Assembly (NCBI GenBank): GCA_007922305.1 | Contig: ML677373.1 | Location: forward strand, 19,906,852-19,970,851 | Origin: Dermatemys mawii | Lineage: Eukaryota > Chordata > Testudines > Dermatemydidae | Reading direction: 5' to 3' | Length of the DNA: 64,000 bases | In this document: positions 10,001 to 22,000 of the stretch, piece by piece | Position numbering within the stretch: position 1 is the first letter of the stretch | Layout: each line of letters begins with the position of its first letter | Translations under genes and position numbers: made by a program | The notes under the pieces: generated by a model | Seen by the model: only the letters and a program-made list of their open reading frames with translations | Told to the model about the DNA's origin: nothing | Databases searched by the model: none

Positions 10001-13000
10001 TCACTCAGGGAAGAGATCTTGGAGTCCTCATGGTTAGGTATCTGAAAGCATCTGTACAGCAGCAATTGAGAAAACTGACAATGTTAGGAACCATTCAGAA
10101 AGAGATTAGATGCACAATATTATAATGCCATGGTACCCTGACATCTTGAATACTGCATGTAGTTCTGGTTGCCCCATCTCAAAAAATATATTGGAACTGG
10201 AAAAAGTACACAGAAGGGCAACATCCGACGAAGTGGGTGTTAGCCCACGAAAGCTTATGCTCTAATACTTTAAGGTGCCACAGGACTCTTTGTTACTTCC
10301 AGAAGGGCAACAGAAATTATTAGGGCTATGGAACAGCTTCCATATTAGGAGAAATTAAAAAGATTGCAACTGTGCAGCTTGGAAAAGAGCCAACTGAGGA
10401 GGGATGTGATAGAGGTCTATAAAATCGTGAATGGTGTGGAGAAAATGAATAAGGACATCTTAATTACTTCTTTGCATAACAGAAGAACCAAGGGTCAACG
10501 TTTATAATTAATAGTCAGCAGGTTTAAAACATAAGGAAGTACTTCTTCACGCAGCCCACAGTCAACATGTAGAACTCTTTTCTAATGGATGTTGTGAAGG
10601 CCAAAAGAATAATTTGGATACAAAAAAGAATTAGGTAAATTCATGGGGGATCGGTCCATCAGTGGCTGTTAGCTAAGATGATGAGCAATGCAACCCCATG
10701 CTCTCAGTGTCTCCAACCCTCTGATTTCCAGAATCTGGGACTGGACACAGAGGGATTATTGTTCTGTTCTATTCCCTCTGAATATTTTGGCATTTGCCGC
10801 TGTTGCAAGACAAAAAGAACGAGGAGTACTTTGTGGCACTTATAGCTGGTCTGCACTGGGGTGGGAATCGACTGAAGATACGCAACTTCAGCTGCGTGAA
10901 TCACGTAGCTGAAGTCGACGTACCTTCAGCCGACTAACCTGCCATCCTCATGGCGGCGGCGGTCCTCAGTGTGCTCCCCCATCGACTCCAGCTTGCGCCT
11001 CTTAGCAAGCTGGAGTTACGGAGTCAACGGGGACGCCGCTAGCGATCAATTTCTCGTGTCCTAACGAGACACGAGAAATCGATCGCTAAAAGATCGATTG
11101 CTACCTGTTGATCTGGTGGGTAGTGAAGACCTACCCCTAGAGACTAACAAATTTATTTGGGCATAGTCTCTCAGGTGCCACAAGTACTCCTTGTTCTTTT
11201 TGCAGATACAGACTAACAAGGCTACTGCTCCGAAACCTGTTGCAAGACAAGATACAGGCCTACATGGGCCATTGGTCTGACCCGGCATGGCCATTCTTAT
11301 GTTCTTATTTTCCAAGTATATTACAATATATGGAAACAAGGAGATGCTTTGAAGCAGGATACTAGAGACTTCGCTGTATTCTGAAATGGTGCTTAGCAAA
11401 ACTAATTCATTTATAGGCCTGAAATCTTGGGCTTTTGCCAGGTAAAGTCAACTGCCCTAAACTGGCTTTAGAGTTTTGACAAGTGACAAATAGGCCTTGT
11501 AAAGTGACAAAGTGGGTGAAGTAATATCTCTTACTGGACCAACTTCTGTTGGTGAGAGCCACAAGCTTTCAAGATTCTACGGAGCTCTTCTTCAGATCTG
11601 AGAAACTAACTCTGTCACTTGTCTCTCTCTGACAGAAGATGGTCCAGTAAAAGATGTTACCTCACCCGAGTTGTCTCTAATATCCTGGGACCATCATGGC
11701 TAGAACGTTGCATACAAATAGGCCTTGTGACATTTTTTCATTTGCCAGCTTAGATTGCTTACTCTGTCATTTAGAATATTATTTACAATCCATACTAGTC
11801 ATAATGCAAGATAAAAAAATCATTGTAATATGGACCTTACAATATTCCTGGTGTTCTGTACTTCATAAGGATCTTAATTTTCTGGTTGCAGATATTGACA
11901 GCTTTCATATTACCCCAAGATATAAAGCATTAATAACTAGGATCTCAGCTCCGCAAATACTTACACATAATGCATATGGTTACATATTTGTTTTTCTGTC
12001 TTTGCAAGTTCAGGGCCTACTGTAATAACTAGACATGGCTGATATTGGAAGTATCTAATCATGGCACTTTTCCATTTTTTTCAAGGTGTGAGAGTCCTCG
12101 TAGATGCTCGAGAGAAACTTCATATTCCCTGGGGAGATCCTGCCAACCAGAATAATGGGGATAAAATGATGGCTTTTGATACTCGGTCAACAATGGTGGC
12201 ACAAGGGATGGTGGACACTCAGGTTTTTTTACAGTACCTTCCAGCAATAAAATCACTGTGGACAGATAATGGAATCCAGCATGCCTATGACAGACGCAGA
12301 GAATTCCAACTGGTAAGCTGTGGCTTTTGTAACATTGTCAGTGAAATCTGTATGATGCATCGTTCCTGTATCACATTTCAGTAAAACACTAATTTAAATA
12401 TGCCTCCTTTGGACTGTTATCGTTGTATGTCATGAGGCCAACCTAAAATACTAGCTCATGGAATTTCAGGCTGGTTATCTTTTACTTTTAACCAAGAAAG
12501 ATAGATCGAGGTGAAATGAAACATAAGGAAGTATTAAATGAGAGAGGTGTGAAGATCAGTAAGGTTGACTTGCCTATTGATTATGCTCTGTGTCTGCGGC
12601 AGACCTAGAAATTGAATCTGGATGGCTTGTCTCATTCCCGTGCCTTAACTGCAAGACCATTCTCCCTCTTTGGTGTATTGACACTTTTTTTAAAAATGAT
12701 GTGGGGAAGAGAATTAATACCTAGTATTTTGTGGGATTGTGCTTCCTTTAAAAAAGTGCTGTTATACACTTGATTTTATTAAAGTTTTTTTTAAATACTC
12801 TTCTCTATTCCAATCTGAGCAATCTTTCAAGGATCTCTGTACACTTCCTGATTGATTTCATGTGTGTGTTGTTTTGATGCGACTAGCTGTTTTGTTGAAG
12901 TTCAGTTGGAGATATGGACTTCTAGTTGAATAGCTTGATCCTAGGATGGGTAGGTGTTTGTGTGTGATGGCAAAAGAAACACAGGATGATAACCCATTGG

Positions 13001-16000
13001 AAGTTATATTTTTAATGTAAGCAATATGGAAAAGAGGTACCAAAAAATGTGATATTGTGTCTTTAAACAAGGAATATTCTGTCTTGATTGAAAAATCAAA
13101 CTCTAGCATAGAATAACATTAAGGTGATTTTTCCCAAATAGTGGAAGTTCTGATAAAACTTACAAAAAAAAAAAAAAAAATTGTGGATTTGTAACCTTGA
13201 TCCCTTCTAAAATACTCTTAGTATGAAAATGAATTTGCCTAGTGTTGCATGCTTAGTAACAATGGGCTTCCATGTCTTGCTAAGTAATAACTGTAGTTGA
13301 GATTGCATTGTGTATCCCATGTAATTCTCTGGTTCATTTTATTTGACCAAGGGATTTGGATTTTCAGATTCGCTATACATTATGTAAGTAGTTGACTATG
13401 CATACTCAGTAGACACCAAGTTTAAGCGCTAGCCAATTTTTTTTACTCTCTCAACCAAATTTAACCTTTCTTCTCCAATTTTGATTAAAAAAATAAATAA
13501 AAATAGAAATTTAAGCTCAGATATCTGTAAATTTTGACTTTTAAAAGTTCGATGTTAACACTAAAATGAGATGGCCAGATCAAACTCTTATCAGGATTAT
13601 AAATTTATCAGAACCATAATCCCACTTCTTAGAGGGGAAATTTGGAATGTATAATGTTCTGTTGCAAGCACTATTTAATTCTGACTCGTTTCTAAAGCAG
13701 TAAATTTAAAGGAAAGAAGATATGTAAACCCATCAATTTCATTCTTTTACACCAAGTTTCTCTCAGTACTATTGTGCTCTTTAAGTAGTTGCTTTTTGTA
13801 TTGTATTGATTGGTATGTAAAAAGTTAAACTATGTCTGTCTTGGATACAGGGATCTGTATTTAACTTTTTGTTTAGTATAACTCACGTGACAAAGTTTTG
13901 CTACCTACAGTGCTGATATTGTGAAACAAAATGAAAATTCAAAGTTAAAGCTGATGCTGATGGACTAGCCTGTGACAGTGAACTAATGCAGTACTTGGGG
14001 AGGCAGAGCTTGCACTCTTTGGCCACTACTGTAGATAGATTAAGGCTAATATTTTCTTAACTTAATTTTTTCACTTGCAGTCTTGTTACAATTTAACATA
14101 CACAAATCTAGGTTGTTAATTTCATAGTCTGTCTTCAAACATGGGGGTTATTTTTATAAATAATATGGCCCCTCAGCTTTTATGGGCTATTGTATGCACT
14201 GATTTAACATAAGTTGTGTAAATACTCTTTTATGAATATGTACTGGCCTGATGCCAGACTGACTTCCAGAAAACATATATTGGGTGTGTATTCAGGCAGT
14301 ATGAATATTGTGGACTCTCTTAGTAGCGATGCTATGAGATTAATTCTTGGAAAATGTGTTGCCTGTGTTAACAAGATTTTGGAGTGTTGTTGAGTCAAAT
14401 GTGATTGACTATAAAGGGAGTCCGGTCCAACACAGGAAGTTGAAGTGAAACATGGCTTTGTCTTCAGAGAGAGAGTTTTATAAAGGGATAAAAGTTTTAC
14501 CAGTGCTATGGATCCTCCTTGGTGTGCAGATGATATTCCTGATAAAGTATTTACTATGAATGATGTAGCATCTTTTAAAAATAAAAAAATAAAAAAAAAA
14601 AAAAAATGAATATGCTCAGTACTTTAGACCAAATAGTTCATCTTGAAATCCTTTCATGGAAAATCTTTTCATTAGTGTCACTTGATGTTTTTAACCAGTC
14701 TTTAAGCTGAAGAGCTCATCTCCCTTGCTTTCTTCATGTCTTCCTTAGTCAGTTGAGTATGCTTTGATGACCTTTGTGAGCAGGGTGGATAAAAATCCAT
14801 GATTTTTAACAAAATAAAAAAAAGGGTTTTTTTATTTAAATCAGATTTTTTGATAAGTTTTTTTCCCCTCAAAAAGCAATCTCAATGGAATAGGGATTAT
14901 AAATTCTAATTCTGTAGTATGAGACCATATATTCATGTAATGTTTAAGATACATTTTGTAAATGAGTTCTAATAGTTAATGGATTAGGGACCCAATCTTA
15001 CAGAGTTCCAAGGGCTTCTGTGTAGATTATTTAGGTTAATATTTCTGTCTACCCAATGGGACTCAGTTCTCAGTCTAGAAGATACCATCAGAGAGGCTTA
15101 GTTTTCCAGTTCTCAAACTGTGGATTTGTGTCTCCAGAGTTAACATGCTTTTTAACAGCAAAAATATTTTTAAATAAATATACAGAGGTGAGAAATAAGA
15201 CCTCAACCCTATTGTCCTTCTATAAATTTGTGTACACAGTCAGTCCCTTACCGCTCTCTAAAAGTGTAAAGTTTCAAAAAGTTCAGTGAATAGAAGATTG
15301 TTGGGGGTGGAATAGATCTGGACAAGAAGGAGAAGTCTGGAGATAAATTTGAGAAGGGGAGGGACAGACAGTAGAAACAAAAGTGAAACTGTTTGAGCAG
15401 CATATTCCAGAAGTCTTGATCTTTCAGAGCGTAGTCTTCATTGATTTGAGATCTACCATACCGTTCTCTCACTAGAAGGGAAAACCTATAATGGTAGCAG
15501 GTCATAAGAGACCCAGTTTGGGAATATTTTAATGAAGTTCCTCTGCTTCTGAAGAATATGTATTAAGGTTATAACAACCAACAAGAATGCCCTGTTATGT
15601 GGAAATCCATTATTAAATTGATTCTTCATGACTAGTGATTTAAATCAAATTCATCCTGGTTGTGACATATGCACAGTTTTGTTTTGAGTAAGTGCACTCT
15701 TCTAAAGTTCACCAGAAAGACTGTCCCCAAATTAGAATCTGTATGAATGTACATTTGTTAAAGAAGCTAAGTTATAACAACTGCCTTGAGTGAATTAAGA
15801 CTTCAAACATTTGTTTATACTTGTATTGCTTATTGCCAAAGTTGTTTTAAAAAAAAAAAAAAAAATCTCGTTCCAAGATGTGTATGCTAAGTTGTAAACA
15901 TGAACCTAGCTAAATATAACTATATTGAGTGCAGTATATGTGATCATGGTGTGCAATCATATGAGGAGACATGGTTCTTGCCCCAGGATAAAGATCAGCC

Positions 16001-19000
16001 CTGTCATGTACCAGTGAATGACATGCCAGCTTGGTAAAGTACAGATTTTTGCAGTGTCATTGCTGAAGGGCTTTGTAGAGGTCTTTTTAGTGGGTTTGAT
16101 TGAAGAGAGGTTGTTCAAGCATGTAGCATGGTGTGGGAGGAAGATATGGAAGGGCTGTGTAGGAGGGGAGTCTCAGGAATAACTAAGGCAGAGAGAGGGA
16201 GAATGTGAAGACCTGAGTAGACTACAGAAGAGTTGTGCAAGGCCTTGGAAGTAAGGACTAGAAACTTAAACTTGATGGGACCATGGGATGAGCTGCATAC
16301 AAGAAAAATCCTCACTTGTCAAATTGTGAGGTGAACAAGCATAGGAAAAGGCTGTTGTAAGAAGATTAGGGGACAGTGCTGGAAGAGTTGGATTTTTGGA
16401 GATGTAGAAGCAATAACAGGATTTGGTGAAATTGGAGGAGAAAAGAATGGAATATGATAGTTTGAGGTACTGTATTGAATGTTTAAAGGTAGTGAACAAA
16501 GTTTTCAAGAAAAGATGGAGGTTGTTTTCATTGCCCTGATTTTGAAGTTGTATAGGAACAACAGTCAGGTAGAAATTTTGAAGGTGTTCTCATGAGACTG
16601 GACAGAAGGGAAAAGGTTAGTGAATAAGAACAGAGTCATCCATGTGAACAGGGTAAACTGGAACTATGGGAACGGATGAAATTTGTGTGCATGAAGGCAG
16701 AAGAAAACGGACTGAGAGCCGAGCAGTGAAGGAAACGAAGTGAGTGAAAGCAGTGAAGACTGCCCAAAGAAATGGGTGGAGGGGAGAGATCAACTGATTT
16801 AAGTGACAGTGTGAAAGGTGAGTGTTGAGAATGTTATCAGAAGTACAACAAATTGTAACAAATTGATGAAACCTGGGGAAAGGAAGGTTTTGAGGAGAGA
16901 ATTAGAGCTAGAGATGGGAGCATGGCATTGAAGAATCAACTTAACCTTTCTTATAGCAGTGTTGATAGGATGCTAAAACTCAGTTGCAGATTCTTAAGAG
17001 GCAGGGTTACTCTGTTGAACTGATGACTTCTAATCCCTGCTCTGCCACTAATTGGTATGGTCTTGAGCAAACCATTGACTGGCGGTTCTCAAGCTGTGAA
17101 ATGGGACTGTTACTTGCCTACTTCAGAGAGGTGCTTATGATGGTCCATCAGTTAACACTTGTACAGTGCTTTGAAGATGGAAAGAGCTATATAAAGCTTA
17201 ATGTAATACTTGGCACTTTTATAATGACTAATTGTAATCCTTCAAACAGAAAACTTGATTTAAAAACCAATTCAGGCTGTTCAAGTGATTAATCCAGTAA
17301 CCACTTATAAAGCCAGGAAATTCCTAGTTAACTTCTCAGCCATTCCTTGCCTTCATCGTGTTCCTGTCCCACATCCACCGCACTCATGCCACCTCTTCCC
17401 AAACCATGCATGCTAACTGACCACAATCATTGGCTGTTGAGAAAACCCACAGCATCCCACATTTCTGTCACCTAATAAATATTACAAACTTCTAAGCCAA
17501 TACATTCTATTATAAACTGTTCCCTCTGTCGTCTTACATGACTCAGGTAAACATAACCAGCTAAAATCTATGTCATGTACACTAATAATCTCCTTCAATG
17601 CAATACCAAGTCAACATTCCAGTCAGTTACAAAACCTCCCTTTAACCACTCCACATGGAGGGAGTGAAGTTTGCAGTGTATTGAGTGGAGGTGGAGGGAG
17701 GAAGCATGCGTTTTTGTGGGTGGTAGATGTGGAAGAGGTAATGTAGAGAAAGTGAAGTTATAGTCACAGATTGCAAGTGGTGGCTGTCATCTTAACTAGG
17801 GATTTCCTGGCTTTTATGCTTGTGCTGGTGAAATATTTGCTTGTTCAATTTAAACTGTTTGCTCTTTTTTGGGGGGCTCTCTTCAAAGTTACTGGCAGCT
17901 GAAGAGGAAAGGTCTAGTGCCAGTGTTTTGCTTTTATTATTGAGGAAGGTGGTGCTGTGCAAGAACACAGGTGGGAGATAGGGAGTGAGTGCATGCTAGT
18001 AGAAGGATCCCAGGGCAGGTTAAGGGGAAAGCAAGCTCCTAGCATGGTGGGAAAGTACTCTGGTAGGAACATCTCCAGGCAGGACTTCCTTTTAGGATTT
18101 TCCCAGTTTTTTTGCGAGATAGGCAGGACCAAGCTGAAAACTCAACTTTTCAGTCCTGTTGTTACTTTAACTCAGATTTAAAGGACTTGCATCAGGTGAA
18201 GAAACTTTGAGGTGGATTTAGAGTTTTAGTATATCAGCTCTTACTGAGGTATCCCTTCCCCATTTCATATACTTTGACTATTCACCAACATATCCCTTAA
18301 TGATCTCGAGATGTGATGTTTTTGCCCTAATTGCGAGTTACAGGGATTGGCAGTGGGAGGGCTAAATGGTTTTAAGTGCATGGATGCAGTAGTTCCATCT
18401 TGGTCTGTGGAATCACCATTTACAGAAAACTGCAGCTGATATCAGTGTTGAAACGGGGTGGAAACAACTGGATGTGTGTGTTACCTCTGGATTCCTGTTT
18501 ACTTGTGGCATTGCCTGTAAGTGAGATCAGATTACAGAAAACAGGAAAAGGTGTGTTTAGTTAGGCTGTCTTACTAGTTTTGCTATAGTGTTTCTATAGC
18601 TTTACATATTGCAAAGGAGAGGGAATATTCTTAGGGGACATTGTCCACACTGAGTTCTCTGCCTGATTCAGCTTATGAGGAGATAAAATGTTACAAGTAA
18701 TCCTGATTCCTGACAGTCTTCTCTCTGGAAGGCGTGATTCCCTAAATGGCCTGATGAGTGGAGTGAACAGAATTTACTGTAATTAGTTTTTATGGGACTG
18801 GATTGCTGAAGAGATTAGTAGTGAGATAAATAACCTGTCCTCAAGGTCACTGGCTTGGAAGTTGGTCCAATAAAAGATATGACCTCACTCTCCTTATCCT
18901 GATGATATCCTGGGTCCAGGATGCACTACACTACATACTGCCATTTATGCTACCCATTTTGGGGGGTTGGGGTGAAAGTAAAGCTTACATTGACTATAAT

Positions 19001-22000
19001 TCTGGGAAGTGGGGGAGACAATCCACTTCCAAATTGTCTTTCACAATGTCTTTCAGATCTTCAGAAAGGTTTTAAAGTTCTTGAGAATTTGCTATGTATT
19101 CTCCCTCTAAAAACAAATTCTGTTGACTTTTTAAAATATCACAATTTGGTTTTGATTACAGAACTTCACGTTTGGGTGAAATCTAGTTTTAGACGATGTA
19201 AAGAGGCCTGAATTCCCATATTAGAGAATTCTGGGCCTCTGGCCAAAAATGTTTGCAATTCTGCAGGCCCCTTAATTTCTATGGGATGTCTACACCACAC
19301 TATCTGTAGTGCTGTGATTACATCATGATGGTGTAGCCCCTTACTATAGTAATAGGATTTTTTCCATTGCTGTAGTAAATCCTTCTCCTTGAGGTGGTAG
19401 CTAAATTGGTGCAATTTTTTCATTGACCTAGTGGTGTCTACCGTGGGTGTTAAGTCAACATAACTGTGTCACACAGAGCATAAAAATTTTCACAGCCCTG
19501 AGTGATATAACCAGGTCAGCTAAGTTTTAAGCATGGATTAGGCTTATGTAGACAACTAGATACAGATTTTTATAACACTTTTATTGATCTGAATAGTCTT
19601 CATTCCAGCGACACTTCATGCTAATTTAAATACTGGCTTTCCTTATTTTCCAAAATGGGGCTAGTTTTCCTTTCAGCCACACAAGTTCTGCAGTACCTCC
19701 ATTCTGGCACTACATTCCTCCCTTATCCAGCATTCTTTCCTCCTGGCCCAGTGGCTTGTTTCTACTTGGCTACAAAATTTAAAGTAATTGCAGAGCGCTG
19801 GTGTGATATAGCACATTGATCTCACAGTGAGAGTTGATTTTGTTTGCATTGTGGAGCAGTTTGTTCTGCAGCACATTTCCAAAAGCCATAGAAAATAAAT
19901 TTCATGCTGCAAGTTGGTATGCTGTATTCTCAGCAAGCAGTAAGCTACTGTGGTCTTGTTCATCTCACACACTGCCTCTTCTGGTTGCAATTCTGTACCT
20001 AGCCGATGACGTCAAGTCTGTTCAGTGTGGTATGTATTTACACCTGGTAGTTCAGTTTCCCTCTGATGCATCCTTTTCTTTTGCAAAGGACAGCTGATAA
20101 AATGGTTCACATGCAGTGTGGGATTTATTAAATATGGACTATATTTTGGTAGGTATGGACTGGGTATCCAGAATGTTGCAGTTAGCATGCTGCTTCTACA
20201 CTTGCGTACACAAGCTTTTTCCAATTGAGAACACTGGCAGTTTGCCAGGGGCCTGGGGCACACATTTAATTTCCCTGTGTGGACTACTTTATAGGGCATG
20301 GTAAACTTCATGGGGAGAAGGATGGCCCAGTGGTTGGGGCACTGGCCTGGTCTGAAAGGAGAGGTTTTTTTAATATCTGCTGGTTAAAGGGATACTGACG
20401 TATTTTCCAGAGCTACCAGATTACTTGTGGTGGTCATAGTTCAAGGCATCGCTGCTGTTGATTTATGCAGTACAAGCGAGTCTCTTCTTATGCGGGTGTT
20501 CCCTTTCGTGGTTAGCGCGTAAAGCAAAAACCGCGTATAGTCAAACACTCATTGAGTTGAATGGTGGGTGGAATTGCCCGCGCTACAGATGCAGTTTTTA
20601 AATTATTTTTCTTTTTTCTGTTTTTTGCTGACCGTGCAAAGCTGAGTTTGTGCATGTTAAATGCACCCTAAGATGCAACTTGCCTGTATTTATTTCTGTG
20701 ACTTGTGAAAGCTTGTTAGAGCAACCTTTTCCACACTCTGCTTGCAGTGCAGTGTTTGAGATGTTGGCATAATAATCCATTCAGAGCTGACTTTCTTGTT
20801 GGCCACTAAACTTGAAGGTAGCACATGTTGGTACAGGTAGCCTGTCTTGTTGGATCACATTGTAGTGGTAAAGATTGCAGTGGCCAGGGGACTAGGTAGC
20901 TTGGGGATTTCTAATTGGATAAAGAGCTATATAGCTCTAAGTTGTCAGTTCAAATCTAGCCCAAAATGGTGGTAACAAAGCTCACTATTGCGCTGTATAG
21001 GTGGAATAAATTTGGTTTCTGCCCAGTTCTAGATGTTCATGTCGAACAATACCTCAGTTGGTAACAAGGTTGTCATTTTCAGCAGAGACCAAGGAATGAA
21101 AGGCTGTGGAGAGTGAACCTCCTTTGCATCTGTATAGTGACTTTCTTGAGGATTGAGACAAACTGGCAGGGTTGTGCTGGGTGAGGGGAAGTTTGTGCTG
21201 CTATTGCCCATGCTGTACCTGCTCCATGGATAAATAGGATTCAGGTATTCAGGGCTTGCAGCTTCTCATGAGCATTGAATTCACAGCAAATGCACTGCCT
21301 TGCAACTAGTTGCTTTCACTTTGTTGTACACCCAGACTCTACCAGATTTGTTTTTTTTATTTAAAATGGTCCATGTTCAATCAATAACCCTTCTACAAAC
21401 CTATCATAGCAATAGGAAATTCTAATTTTGAGCATTTTCCCCAACCCACAGAGCAAGTGTGAGGAAAACATAAGCATGGCTGACCTTACTGCATTGTCTA
21501 GAACAGGGGTCTTCAAACTTCCCCCTGCGGCCCCTTTCCGTGGAGGGAAAAGTCTGACCACCCCCGGGGGGTATGTCTGCTGAAATGCTGCTGCAAAAAG
21601 TGGAAGCTTCCGCTTTCCGCAGCAGCATTTCAGCTGGACTAAAATAGTTCGGAGTTCGGCAGTCTCCCAGGTGGGCTCGGCGGTGGCAGGGTCTCGCACA
21701 TCCCCTGAGGTGGGCTCACGCACCCCAGTTTGAAGACCACTGGTCTGAAAGGAAAGCAGTAGAACAGTTGAAGTGCTGCTGTAGGCTTTGACACAAAGTA
21801 GCTGCTGCATTTTTTATTAAATAGTTTAATTTACCCAAACAAACTGTTCTGCTAATTAAACTTGCATTTGCTGGTCTGTTTACTGTTACATTGTGAAATG
21901 TCTGAGTGTTGGACCTCAGGCACCCTAGAAATGCAGAAAGAACTGATTCAGAGTTTGTACTTTTACCAGATCAGTAATACTTGTAACAGTGCTGTTAATT

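Larger units (their letters stand above)
9205..11290 (+). mobile_element. CR1 LINE, 5'-truncated and decayed, with nested inserts
   Basis: The + strand retains broken reverse-transcriptase sequence. Near 9745-9972 is [13 protein letters not shown], then the active-site FADDT (codons 9805-9819), then WQMKFSVEY, as in the CR1 palm and thumb. Upstream, 'KAFGNIPYK' is a decayed trace of the family's DFQKAFDKVPH motif. The 3' end 'cattggtctgacccggcatg' followed by 'gccattcttatgttctta' (to about 11290) is the standard turtle CR1 terminus. Stops and frameshifts disable it. Short elements interrupt it at 10224 and 10814. CR1 usually makes no long target duplication, and none is seen. Confidence 0.9.
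7028..12085 (+). other. GNA13: GNA13 intron 1 (5058 bp, phase 1)
   Basis: The donor is GTGGGC at 7028 and the acceptor is TTTTTTTCAAG before 12086. The first 500 bases are G-rich CpG-island tail and include another CACGTG at 7345. From about 7570 to 8280 I see no feature. The rest holds an old palindromic repeat (8283-8466), unassigned AT-rich sequence to about 9200, a sense-oriented CR1 (9205-11290) with two nested inserts, and a 213-bp insert at 11501-11713. Confidence 0.9.

Noticed and set aside
16100..16900. Purine-rich segment as a gene
   Set aside because: Frames are short, and strand composition bias alone explains them. An old LINE remnant is possible but not demonstrable by eye.
20318..20400. 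Candidate tRNA gene
   Set aside because: It has the tRNA-like head of a SINE but no complete cloverleaf or terminator.
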